Part shown: positions 1 through 6,400 of the stretch, piece by piece | Position numbering within the stretch: position 1 is the first letter of the stretch | How the letters are laid out: each line of letters begins with the position of its first letter | Assembly (NCBI GenBank): GCA_964194845.1 | Contig: CAXMNX010000086.1 | Location: forward strand, 1 to 19,749 | Origin: CAXMNX01 sp964194845 | GTDB taxonomy: Bacteria > Pseudomonadota > Alphaproteobacteria > Rhodobacterales > Rhodobacteraceae | Direction of reading: 5' to 3' | DNA length: 19,749 bases | The notes under the pieces: model-generated | What the model was told of the DNA's origin: nothing | The model's database searches: none | Seen by the model: the letters and a program-made list of their open reading frames with translations, nothing else | Made by a program: the position numbers and the translations under genes

Positions 1-273
1 CCCGGCGCGAGGCTATTCCCGGCGTCAAACTCTGCGTTGATTGCATGAATGAACGCAGAAGCTTGCAACAGACGCGCGGTGGCATAAACCGGCGTGGCAG
101 CAAGGACAGCCAGTTGAAATAATCGGCCCGACGCCATCCGCCTCACGTTCTGTGGCCCATCCGCCCCCGTGCGAATAAATCTTGCCCGAGTTGTCAAAGC
201 CGCCACTGCGATTGCAGGCGATGGCCTCCGGATTGGCAAAGTTCGCCGTCGGCACAATCGAAATGGCCGCGGG
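1..273. other. left-edge region without a confident gene
   Basis: No reading frame here has convincing protein-like content. One minus-strand frame is open from an ATG at 137 to the window edge and begins MASGRLFQLAVLAATPVYA, which resembles a hydrophobic N-terminus. It has only a weak GAGG ribosome-binding site and no family I recognise. It could be a gene cut by the window edge or chance. Rhodobacteraceae usually have rplS (ribosomal protein L19) downstream of trmD; I see no L19-like sequence here on either strand. Confidence 0.3.
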
Positions 274-498
274 ATGTCGATGGCGTCGCCACTGCTCACA
301 TCCCACAAGATGCTGGCGGCGCTTTATGCCTGTCGGGGACAAGAAGAAAACGCTCAAAAGGCATTGGGTGTATATTTGTCCGAATACGCAGATGCCTCGA
401 TTGCCGAAGAATACGAGCGATTTGCGCCCAGGTGGACCGCAAAAGGCGCAGCAGAACGGTGGAATGAAGACATGCGGTTCGCCGGAATGGCGGAATAG
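274..498 (+). pseudogene. probable remnant of the C-terminus of a TPR-containing protein
   Basis: The frame ending at a TAG at 496-498 has about 60 protein-like residues: an MLAALYACRG helix, EENAQKALGVYLSEY, DASIAEEYERF, and the end MRFAGMAE. This follows the pattern of the last TPR hairpin and tail of TPR-bearing signalling proteins such as adenylate cyclases, which often end in a GLRxAGLPE-like motif. Upstream the same frame becomes Arg-rich and unlike protein, and it hits an in-frame TGA at 115-117, so no complete TPR domain precedes it. It is most simply the 3' stub of a decayed or rearranged gene. It could instead be a small orphan protein starting at ATG 274. The family assignment is by eye. 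Confidence 0.4.
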
Positions 499-544
499 CC
501 CTAAAGCAAAGGCCACAAAATCCGAATCAAAAATCGCTGCCTCA

Positions 545-565
545 AAATCAGCAGATTGCTGATTT
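545..565 (-). terminator. hairpin terminator candidate downstream of trmD
   Basis: A perfect 9-bp stem (AAATCAGCA at 545-553, TGCTGATTT at 557-565) with a 3-nt loop lies about 50 nt past the trmD stop. Read on the minus strand, the hairpin runs into four T residues. This would end the ffh-trmD transcript. The stem is AT-rich and the T-run is short, so it may be leaky. Confidence 0.45.
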
Positions 566-613
566 CCAACGCAATTTCTGATACACCATTTTGCAGATTA
601 AGCGGCCTTCGCT

Positions 614-1417
614 CTATTCGGCGTCGTCCTTGTGGGCCGCCCACAAATCAGGCCGCCTTTCGCGAGTGATCCGTTCGGCCTCCGCCCTCCGCCACTTTTC
701 AACCGCCCCATGATCGCCGGATGTCAGCACATCGGGGATCGTTCGGCCTTCCCATTCGGCCGGTCGGGTATATTGCGGATATTCCAGCAGCCCTTCGGTA
801 AAACTTTCGTCTTCCGTCGACGCCGCATTGCCCAAAACCCCCGGCATCAGACGCACGGTCGCATCCAGCACCGCCTGCGCGGCAATCTCGCCCCCGGTCA
901 TGACGAAATCGCCAATCGACACCTCGTCGATGTCAAAATGCTCGATAACGCGTTCGTCCAGCCCTTCGAACCGACCGCAGATCATTGTCATCCCGTCGGT
1001 GCCCGCAAAGCGCTGCGCCATCGCCTGATCGAACTTTTTGCCGCGCGGGCTGAGGTAAACCAGCGGCCAACGCGCCCGGTCAGAATGCACGCCCTTCATC
1101 GCAAACCGGATCGCGCGGCCCATGACATCTGCGCGCAACACCATACCCGCGCCACCACCGGCAGGCGTGTCATCGACGTTGCGATGCTTGCCCTCGCCGA
1201 AACTGCGCAAATCAAATGTTTCGATCCTGAACAATCCGTCCTGCAAAGCCTTTCCGGTCAGCGAGGCGGCAAGCACGCCGGGAAATGCCTCGGGAAACAA
1301 GGTTATGACCCGCGCCACCCAGGCACCCGCCAGATCAGGCTGGTCCGAGATCAATTCCTGCGGTTGATCGCTGGCGCCAATTGCAAGCCGGCGGTGGGAT
1401 TTGCCGGGCTTAGTCAT
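614..1417 (-). CDS. trmD: tRNA (guanine-N1-)-methyltransferase TrmD
   Basis: This enzyme uses S-adenosylmethionine to make m1G37 next to the anticodon of tRNAs that read G-starting codons at position 36/37, preventing +1 frameshifts. It acts as a cytoplasmic dimer with a trefoil-knot (SPOUT) fold. Seen in the 267-aa protein: WVARVITLFPEAFPG at 33-47, the knot segments YLSPRGKKFDQ at 121-131 and CGRFEGLDERV at 147-157, and SIGDFVMTGGE at 167-177. STEDESF at 200-206 holds the Asp that matches the E. coli catalytic base, and LLEYPQYTRP follows at 210-219. It has about 30 extra N-terminal residues compared with E. coli. The ATG overlaps the rimM stop by 8 nt, which supports this start and translational coupling. 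It is the last gene of the operon. Confidence 0.97.
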   Translation of the reverse strand: MTKPGKSHRRLAIGASDQPQELISDQPDLAGAWVARVITLFPEAFPGVLAASLTGKALQDGLFRIETFDLRSFGEGKHRNVDDTPAGGGAGMVLRADVMGRAIRFAMKGVHSDRARWPLVYLSPRGKKFDQAMAQRFAGTDGMTMICGRFEGLDERVIEHFDIDEVSIGDFVMTGGEIAAQAVLDATVRLMPGVLGNAASTEDESFTEGLLEYPQYTRPAEWEGRTIPDVLTSGDHGAVEKWRRAEAERITRERRPDLWAAHKDDAE

Positions 1418-1931
1418 CGTCGCCCCCAGATAACGATTCCTCTGGCGGGTCCACGATGATCCGGCCGGATTTCAGATCGACCGTCGGGACCGATGACTTC
1501 GTGAACGCCAGCAATATCGTCTCGGCAGAACCCTTGGCGGTGATTTCCAGCAAATCGCCCGCGCCGTGGTTCAAAACCGCTTTCACGCGACCCAGCTCAG
1601 CCCCACCGGTGTCAAGCACCGTCAGCCCGATCAGGTCGGCGTGATAGAATTCGTCGTTGGGCAGGTCGGGCAACCGGTCGCGCGGCGCATAAAGCCGGGT
1701 GCCGCGCAGGGCGTCCGCCGCTTCCTTTGTCGCGACACCGGTAAGGCGCGCCGCAAAGCCGGTCTTGACCGGGCGGGTCAACTGCACCTCCCAACGGGCG
1801 CTGCCGTCTTCCGACGTTAGCGGCCCATAGGTGGCGATGGCCCCGGGCTCGGCGCAAAAGCTTTTCAGCCGCACCTCGCCCTTGACCCCGAAGGCACCCG
1901 CAATGGCACCGACGCAAACCCGATCTGACAT
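1410..1931 (-). CDS. rimM: 16S rRNA processing / 30S maturation protein RimM
   Basis: RimM is a ribosome assembly factor that binds S19 and the 16S 3' domain and helps mature the 30S head. The 173-aa protein is of normal length. It shows an N-terminal RimM beta-barrel (VCVGAIAGAFGVKGEVRLKSF, roughly residues 5-25) and a C-terminal PRC-barrel with EFYHADLIGL at 94-103 and NHGAGDLLEI at 121-130. The tail is acidic. The ATG lies 17 nt after the rpsP stop, with a GGAG only 2 nt from the start codon. That unusually tight ribosome-binding site abuts a strong hairpin and may lower RimM output. It is followed by trmD with an 8-nt overlap, as in E. coli. Confidence 0.96.
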   Translation of the reverse strand: MSDRVCVGAIAGAFGVKGEVRLKSFCAEPGAIATYGPLTSEDGSARWEVQLTRPVKTGFAARLTGVATKEAADALRGTRLYAPRDRLPDLPNDEFYHADLIGLTVLDTGGAELGRVKAVLNHGAGDLLEITAKGSAETILLAFTKSSVPTVDLKSGRIIVDPPEESLSGGDDD

Positions 1932-1938
1932 GGCTCCG

Positions 1939-1962
1939 AAAAGGCGGATTACTCCGCCTTTT
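1939..1962 (-). promoter_or_regulatory. intercistronic hairpin with rpsP stop codon in a GNRA loop
   Basis: On the minus strand a perfect 10-bp stem (AAAAGGCGGA at 1962-1953, TCCGCCTTTT at 1948-1939) closes on the tetraloop GTAA. That loop contains the rpsP TAA stop and fits the stable GNRA class. The 3' arm ends in four T residues, directly followed by CGGAGCC and the rimM ATG. The shape matches a weak intrinsic terminator or attenuator, a 3'-end stabiliser for rpsP mRNA, or a structure that limits rimM initiation. Structure is seen; function is inferred. Confidence 0.6.
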
Positions 1963-2632
1963 CTGCCTCGGTGGCCGCGTCAGCTGGAGCTTCTTCGGCT
2001 AGTGCGTCCTCAGCTTTGGCCTCCTCAGCAGAAGCCTCCTCCGCCGGAGCCTCCTCCGCTGGAGCTGCCTCAGCTTGTGCTTCTTCGGCCGGCGCCTCTT
2101 CAACAGCCGCCTCTTCCGTGGCGGCCTCCGCTACAGGAGCTTCCTCAGCCGGGGCCTCCTCTGCAGGAGCTTCTTCAGCTTTTGCTTCCTCAGCCGGAGC
2201 CGCCTCAACAGCCGCCTCTTTCACGACTTTCTCGGCAACTACTTCTTCGGTGGGCGCCTCCTCGACCACTTCCGCTACAGGCTCCTTAGCCGGAGCGGCA
2301 GCTTTCGCGGCTTTTTCCTCGGCGCGTTCCTGCGCCTTCTTGCCGGGCTCCGCCTTGTTCAGGTTCGCTCGGGTTGTTGCCGCAACCACGCCAGCCGCCT
2401 CCAGAAAACGCGATACCCGATCGGTTGGCTTCGCGCCCTGATCCATCCAGTGCTTGATGCGATCCAGGTCCATCTTCACCCGGTCTTCGCTGTCTTTGGG
2501 CAAAAGCGGGTTATAGCTGCCCAGCTTTTCAATAAACCGGCCGTCGCGTGGCATACGGCTGTCCGCCGCGACGATCCGGTAAAACGGACGTTTTTTCGAG
2601 CCGCCGCGGGCAAGACGGATTTTCATAGCCAT
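1949..2632 (-). CDS. rpsP: 30S ribosomal protein S16 with long acidic Ala/Glu tail
   Basis: S16 is a primary 16S rRNA-binding protein needed for 30S assembly. Residues 1-90 are a clear S16 core: MKIRLARGGSKKRPFYRIV from residue 3, DSRMPRDGRFIEKLGSYNP at 24-42 and DRIKHWMDQGAKPTDRV at 57-73. The start is the ATG at 2632, preceded by AGAAGGA about 8 nt upstream; the longer open frame to 2884 runs back through the chorismate mutase gene and is not S16-like. The total is 227 aa, against roughly 80-130 aa usual for the family. The excess is a low-complexity tail from about residue 117, made of APAEEA-type units and very acidic, which is odd for an rRNA-binding protein. It lies 19 nt downstream of the chorismate mutase gene. 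Confidence 0.95.
   Translation of the reverse strand: MAMKIRLARGGSKKRPFYRIVAADSRMPRDGRFIEKLGSYNPLLPKDSEDRVKMDLDRIKHWMDQGAKPTDRVSRFLEAAGVVAATTRANLNKAEPGKKAQERAEEKAAKAAAPAKEPVAEVVEEAPTEEVVAEKVVKEAAVEAAPAEEAKAEEAPAEEAPAEEAPVAEAATEEAAVEEAPAEEAQAEAAPAEEAPAEEASAEEAKAEDALAEEAPADAATEAEKAE
1952..2284 (-). repeat. degenerate APAEEA-type repeats encoding the S16 tail
   Basis: About 333 nt encode residues 117-227 of S16 as imperfect tandem units of 5-6 codons (APAEE, AKAEE, ASAEE and similar). The DNA shows many near-identical GCTGAGGAGGC-like stretches. The composition makes long open frames on the opposite strand (Ser/Ala-rich and Pro/Leu-rich) that are shadows. Such repeats can expand or contract in frame. 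Confidence 0.8.
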
Positions 2633-2651
2633 GTTGTTGATCCTTCTAAGT

Positions 2652-2951
2652 TTATTTCTGTTGTTGCTGATGGTGATGTCGGATGACTTCCTGGATGATG
2701 AACGCCAGGAACTTCTTGGCGAACTCGGGGTCGAGGTCGGCTTCTTTCGAGAGCCATTCAAGGCGTTCGATCTGCTGGGCCTCGCGAGTTTTGTCGGCGG
2801 GCGAAAGGCTGTGTTCGGCCTTAAGCCGACCCACAGCCTTGGTCTGCTTGAACCGCTCGGCCAGCGTGTAGACCAGGATCGCATCCAGCCGGTCGATGCT
2901 GTCGCGGTGCTCGGCTAGCGCTTCATCGGTAAAGGTCGCGGCGTCGGTCAT
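2652..2951 (-). CDS. AroQ-type chorismate mutase
   Basis: It converts chorismate to prephenate, the first step towards phenylalanine and tyrosine, in the cytoplasm. The 99-aa protein is one all-helical AroQ domain. HRDSIDRLDAILVYTLAERF at 15-34 supplies the two arginines matching E. coli R11 and R28. KAVGRLK at 38-44 supplies the active-site Lys, and KTREAQQIERL at 54-64 the Arg/Glu pair. FIIQEVIRHH near 84-93 carries the likely terminal Gln/Glu contact. The protein ends in a His3-Gln4-Lys tail. The ATG overlaps the stop of the upstream GNAT gene by 4 nt (ATGA), which fixes the start. Its place beside rpsP is common in Rhodobacteraceae. Confidence 0.92.
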   Translation of the reverse strand: MTDAATFTDEALAEHRDSIDRLDAILVYTLAERFKQTKAVGRLKAEHSLSPADKTREAQQIERLEWLSKEADLDPEFAKKFLAFIIQEVIRHHHQQQQK

Positions 2952-3520
2952 GATGCAGCCTCTGGCTTGGGATAACGGTAAATGTGCATGCGATTGTCTA
3001 TCGCGGCTTCGGCCTCACCGTCGCGGCGGCCACCAAGCCGTTGGGCCGCGTTGGACGAGCGTGTGTTTTCCGGGTCGACGTAGCTGACGATCGTGTCAAA
3101 TCCGAGCGCTTCGAACGCGAAATCGCGTGCGGCCCGGGCTGCTTCTTGAGCGATCCCGTGGCCTTCGGCCTCCTCCGTCAAAAGATAGCCGACTTCGCGC
3201 TCATGATCCCCCGGCTCGACTCCGACCATGACGAAGCCACAAACATCGCCATCCTTCTCGATAGTCCAGCCGCCGTGCCCATGAAGCAGCCATCCAGCAC
3301 TTAGCTGAGTAAATTCGTCCCAAGCATCTCTGCGCGACATTGGCCCCCCGACGAATTGCGCGCGTTTTGTACACAAGATGTCGGCCAGAACCGGGAAATC
3401 GGACAGCCGCGACGGCCGCAGAACCAGCCGATCGGTGGTCAGCGTGGGGATGCGGACGGCGATTTCCGTCGCAAGCGCCGTCGCCTCAGGTGTCGCAGGC
3501 AATTCGTGGGCTTGGACCAT
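2948..3520 (-). CDS. GNAT family N-acetyltransferase (RimJ/RimL-like), copy 1
   Basis: An acetyl-CoA-dependent transferase of unknown substrate; the family acetylates protein N-termini or small amines. Seen: the family's opening beta strand TLTTDRLVLRPSRLSDFP, a central GFVMVGVEP strand, the acetyl-CoA loop EAEGHGIAQEAARAARDF, and the C-terminal IVSYVDPENTRSSNAAQRLG. All belong to the Acetyltransf_3 type. It has a longer N-terminal leader than its two neighbours. The ATG at 3520 overlaps the stop of copy 2 (TGATG) and has GAGGG about 8 nt upstream; a GTG at 3523 would add one residue. It is translationally coupled to chorismate mutase downstream. Confidence 0.85.
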   Translation of the reverse strand: MVQAHELPATPEATALATEIAVRIPTLTTDRLVLRPSRLSDFPVLADILCTKRAQFVGGPMSRRDAWDEFTQLSAGWLLHGHGGWTIEKDGDVCGFVMVGVEPGDHEREVGYLLTEEAEGHGIAQEAARAARDFAFEALGFDTIVSYVDPENTRSSNAAQRLGGRRDGEAEAAIDNRMHIYRYPKPEAAS

Positions 3521-4050
3521 CACGCAGCCCTCGGCAGAGGATGGCGATAGACCAGAAGGGGCGATTCGACATTGTCGGGCTTTTCCGCAGCTTCATCGAG
3601 CCAGGCGCCCAGCCGCTCGGCCAGCGCGACTGAGCGGTCGTTTCCTTTGTCGATATAGCTGACGGCCGTTGTCCAGCCGAGTTCGCGAAACGCGAAATCG
3701 CGCGCCGCACTTGCAGCCTCAAATGCGTAGCCATTTCCTTCGGCCTTGGCGTCCCACACGGTCCAGGCGATCTCGGGTTCCGGCCAGCCCTCGGGATCCC
3801 AGGGCCCGATCATTCCCAGCGGTGTCTCGTCATCCTTCAGCGTGAATATGAAGCTTCCAACACCTTTCAGCGCCCACATTCCCGCGACGTGGGCGAACGC
3901 ACGCCACGCCACCCGCGTCGATCCCGGTCCGCCGATGAACCGTGCGCGGTCAGAGGCATAGAACGCTTCCCACCCCGGATAGTCGGACATCCTCGGCCCG
4001 CGCAGCACCAGCCGCTCGGTCTCAAAGGTGGGGATGGTCACGGTCGTCAT
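3520..4050 (-). CDS. GNAT family N-acetyltransferase (RimJ/RimL-like), copy 2
   Basis: This 176-aa acetyl-CoA-dependent transferase is paralogous to the genes on both sides. Seen: TFETERLVLRGPRMSDYPGW near the N-terminus, the pair MIGPWDPEGWPEPEIAWTV, the pyrophosphate-binding loop AEGNGYAFEAASAARDFAF, and AVSYIDKGNDRSVALAERLG. It ends in LLVYRHPLP, a signature shared with copy 3. The ATG overlaps the copy 3 stop as ATGA, with GGAGG 5 nt upstream. The substrate cannot be told from sequence. Confidence 0.88.
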   Translation of the reverse strand: MTTVTIPTFETERLVLRGPRMSDYPGWEAFYASDRARFIGGPGSTRVAWRAFAHVAGMWALKGVGSFIFTLKDDETPLGMIGPWDPEGWPEPEIAWTVWDAKAEGNGYAFEAASAARDFAFRELGWTTAVSYIDKGNDRSVALAERLGAWLDEAAEKPDNVESPLLVYRHPLPRAA

Positions 4051-4574
4051 GCGGCCTCCGTTAACGGAAGAACGTGGCGATAGACCAGAAGGTCGGTTCC
4101 CGGAGCCTGAGCCATATTGTCAATCGATGCACCCAAACGCTCGGCGAGTGCGATTGAGCGCAAGTTGGGCGTGTCGATGTAGCTGACGGCGGTGGCCCAG
4201 CCGAGGTCGCGAGCGGCAAAGCCCAGCGCGGCGCGCGTCGCCTCAGCGGCAAAGCCATTTCCTTCGGCAGAGCCGAAAACGATCCAGGTTATCTCACACT
4301 CGGGCCAACCAGGCGGGAATTTTGGACCTACTAAGCCGATGCAGGTGGTGTCGCCCTTCATCGTCACGGCAAAAGGACCGTAGCCGAAGTCGATCCAGTG
4401 CCAGAGGACAACTCCGAAGCTGCGCCATGCCTCGGTCGGTCTTCCGTGACCTTTGAAGAACGCGGCCGCCGGTGTTTCCATGAAGGCAGAATAAGCCGGC
4501 CAATCCTCTGGTCGCGGCTTGCGCAGTATCAGGCGGTCGGTCTCGAGCCGGATATCGGGGATTTCGGTTGTCAC
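4047..4574 (-). CDS. GNAT family N-acetyltransferase (RimJ/RimL-like), copy 3
   Basis: This 175-aa member is directly downstream of ffh. Seen: LETDRLILRKPRPEDWPAY, GLVGPKFPPGWPECEITW, the acetyl-CoA loop AEGNGFAAEATRAALGFAA, and AVSYIDTPNLRSIALAERLG. The start is a GTG at 4574 that overlaps the ffh TGA by 4 nt (GTGA), with a weak GGGAAG upstream. An initiation codon this tightly coupled suggests expression depends on ffh translation. It most resembles copy 2 through the shared GW-PE-EI and AVSYID blocks, so the trio probably arose by tandem duplication. The substrate is unknown. Confidence 0.88.
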   Translation of the reverse strand: MTTEIPDIRLETDRLILRKPRPEDWPAYSAFMETPAAAFFKGHGRPTEAWRSFGVVLWHWIDFGYGPFAVTMKGDTTCIGLVGPKFPPGWPECEITWIVFGSAEGNGFAAEATRAALGFAARDLGWATAVSYIDTPNLRSIALAERLGASIDNMAQAPGTDLLVYRHVLPLTEAA

Positions 4575-6073
4575 TTTTTCTTCCCAAACCCGCTGAGCCC
4601 CGGCGGCAGTGCGGCACCGCCGCCCAATCCGGGCAAACCACCACCTAGACCACCCAACTGCTTCTGTGCCGTTTCCATCTCCGCCTGACTGGGCGCGCCG
4701 CCCGGCATCCCGCCTTTGCCGCCGAACATGCCGCCCAACTGGCGCATCATGCCCTTTTTGCCCATTTTGCCCATTTTGCCGACCTTCTTCATCATGTCCG
4801 ACATCTGCCGGTGCATTTTCAGAAGTTTGTTCAGGTCGCTGACTTCCCGCCCGGAACCCGCCGCGATGCGCTTCTTGCGGCTGGCCTGCAAAAGACCCGG
4901 ATTGGCGCGCTCGCGCTTGGTCATTGACTGAATAAGCGCAATCTGCTGGCGCAGGATCTTGTCGTCGAAACCGGCCTTGTCCATCTGGGCTTTCATTTTG
5001 CCCATGCCCGGCATCATCCCCATGATGCCTTCCATACCGCCCATCTTCAGCATCTGTTCCAACTGGCCCCTCAGGTCGTTCATGTTGAACTGACCTTTCT
5101 GGAACCGCCTCATCATCCGTTCGGCCTGTTCTGCCTCGATGGTTTCCTGTGCCTTCTCGACGAGCGCGACGATGTCGCCCATGCCAAGGATGCGGCCCGC
5201 GATGCGGTCAGGCTCGAAGGTCTCGATGGCGTCGATCTTTTCACCAGTGCCGACGAAGCGGATGGGCTTGCCGGTCACCGCCCGCATACTGAGGGCCGCG
5301 CCGCCGCGTCCGTCACCATCCATCCGGGTCAGAACGACGCCGGTGACACCGATCTTGTCGTCGAATTCCTCGGCGACATTCACCGCGTCCTGACCGGTCA
5401 GCCCATCGACCACCAGCAGCGTCTCGCGCGGCTTGGCGATGTCCCGGACAGCGGCGGCCTGAGCGATCAGCTCGTGATCAATATGCAGCCGCCCTGCTGT
5501 GTCGAGCATATAGACGTCATAGCCGCCCAGTGAAGCCTGCGTCTTGGCGCGTTTGGCGATGGCGACCGGGTCTTCGCCCTTCACGATTGGCAAAGTATCA
5601 ACGCCAATCTGATTGCCGAGGATCGCCAGTTGCTCCATCGCCGCCGGACGATTGGTGTCCAGCGACGCCATCAGCACGCGCTTGCCTTCGCGTTCGGTAA
5701 GGCGTTTGGCAAGTTTCGCCGTCGTCGTGGTCTTACCCGAGCCCTGAAGCCCGACCATCAGAATGGGTGCGGGCGGGTTGTCGATCTTCAAGGCACCGGG
5801 GTCATCATCACCGCTTAGAACGTGGATCAGTTCGTCATGGACAATCTTGACCACTTGCTGGCCCGGCGTAACTGACTTGGTGACAGCCTGACCGGTGGCC
5901 TTCTCCTGGACCGCCTTCACAAAATCGCGGGCGACAGAGAGCGACACATCCGCCTCAAGAAGTGCCACGCGCACTTCCCGCAAGGCGGTCTTGACGTCAT
6001 CTTCGGAAAGCGCGCCCTGCTTGGTCAGCCGGTCGAAGACGTCAGAGAGGCGTTCTGACAGATTCTCGAACAT
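4571..6073 (-). CDS. ffh: signal recognition particle protein Ffh
   Basis: Ffh is the GTPase subunit of SRP. With SRP RNA and FtsY it targets nascent membrane proteins to the translocon. The 500-aa protein has the full domain order: N domain (1-90), then the NG GTPase with GLQGSGKTTTTAKLA at 108-122, DTNRPAAMEQL at 139-149, DTAGRLHIDHEL at 191-202 and TRMDGDGRGGAALS at 249-262. The Met-rich M domain follows from about 310 and includes the RNA-binding stretch GSGREVSDLNKLLK at 406-419. The C-terminal tail, rich in Gly and Met, ends in FGKKK and is longer than in E. coli. The ATG at 6073 has a GGGAG about 8 nt upstream. It is the first gene of the operon. Confidence 0.98.
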   Translation of the reverse strand: MFENLSERLSDVFDRLTKQGALSEDDVKTALREVRVALLEADVSLSVARDFVKAVQEKATGQAVTKSVTPGQQVVKIVHDELIHVLSGDDDPGALKIDNPPAPILMVGLQGSGKTTTTAKLAKRLTEREGKRVLMASLDTNRPAAMEQLAILGNQIGVDTLPIVKGEDPVAIAKRAKTQASLGGYDVYMLDTAGRLHIDHELIAQAAAVRDIAKPRETLLVVDGLTGQDAVNVAEEFDDKIGVTGVVLTRMDGDGRGGAALSMRAVTGKPIRFVGTGEKIDAIETFEPDRIAGRILGMGDIVALVEKAQETIEAEQAERMMRRFQKGQFNMNDLRGQLEQMLKMGGMEGIMGMMPGMGKMKAQMDKAGFDDKILRQQIALIQSMTKRERANPGLLQASRKKRIAAGSGREVSDLNKLLKMHRQMSDMMKKVGKMGKMGKKGMMRQLGGMFGGKGGMPGGAPSQAEMETAQKQLGGLGGGLPGLGGGAALPPGLSGFGKKK

Positions 6074-6127
6074 CGCTCGGCTCCCTCAGCCCGGTCACTT
6101 AATCGGCCCGCAAATAACTACTGGCCT

Positions 6128-6239
6128 GCGATACGCCAAACGCCCCCATGGGCGCATCGCGCTGATGGAGGGCGATCCCGGGTCTGGCCCCGGGACCGGG
6201 AGGTTACGTGCTCCCGGAGGTCGGGCGCGGGATAGGCCC
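6128..6239 (-). promoter_or_regulatory. structured leader region of the ffh operon
   Basis: Two strongly self-complementary modules lie 55-166 nt upstream of ffh. Module A (6128-6160) pairs GCGAT with ATCGC around an inner stem CGCCC (6141-6145) / GGGCG (6150-6154). Module B (6170-6239) pairs GGGC with GCCC and ATCCCG (6175-6180) with CGGGAT (6228-6233). It encloses a perfect 7-bp hairpin CCGGGAG (6196-6202) / CTCCCGG (6211-6217). The region lacks the GGAA tetraloop and flanking motif of SRP RNA, so it is not ffs. It could be a 5'-UTR regulatory RNA or simply GC-rich folding. Orientation is not settled. Confidence 0.4.
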
Positions 6240-6257
6240 CGACGGCGGAACTGTCAA
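6229..6257 (-). promoter_or_regulatory. possible sigma70-type promoter of the ffh operon
   Basis: On the minus strand there is a perfect TTGACA (6257-6252), a 17-nt spacer, and TATCCC (6234-6229), which matches only the first half of a -10 box. It faces ffh and would start the transcript near 6222, leaving a leader of about 150 nt. The weak -10 and the location inside a GC-rich palindromic area keep this tentative. Confidence 0.3.
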
Positions 6258-6287
6258 GGCGGATGCGTGTTCCGGCACATATCCGCG

Positions 6288-6318
6288 TATACTTTAGGTT
6301 TAAATCGCCCGTTTAAAC
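6288..6318 (+). promoter_or_regulatory. -10-like box plus 21-bp inverted repeat ahead of the peptide cassette
   Basis: A TATACT at 6288-6293 resembles a -10 element, but no good -35 box precedes it. Directly after it, GTTTAAA (6298-6304) and TTTAAAC (6312-6318) form a perfect inverted repeat with a 7-nt centre. This lies over the expected transcription start, where a repressor could block transcription. It is the most AT-rich patch in the gap and lies about 80 nt before the peptide gene. The regulator is unknown. Confidence 0.35.
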
Positions 6319-6400
6319 GTTTGGTCAATTCGTTGTGCCCAACATTCGCCGTATTCAGGCGTCCTAGATCACAAGTTCCCACCGACTGAGGAGAATTACC

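Noticed and set aside
1971..2441. Ser/Ala-rich plus-strand protein opposite rpsP
   Set aside because: It is the complement of the GCx-GAG repeat tail of S16; no start site or ribosome-binding site of its own.
2633..2884. Longer rpsP form starting at 2884
   Set aside because: The extra 84 residues are an out-of-frame reading of the chorismate mutase gene, and a good ribosome-binding site sits before ATG 2632.
6170..6239. SRP RNA (ffs) or a tRNA such as tRNA-Sec next to ffh
   Set aside because: The GGAA tetraloop with its flanking internal loop is missing, and there is no cloverleaf with anticodon and T-loop consensus.
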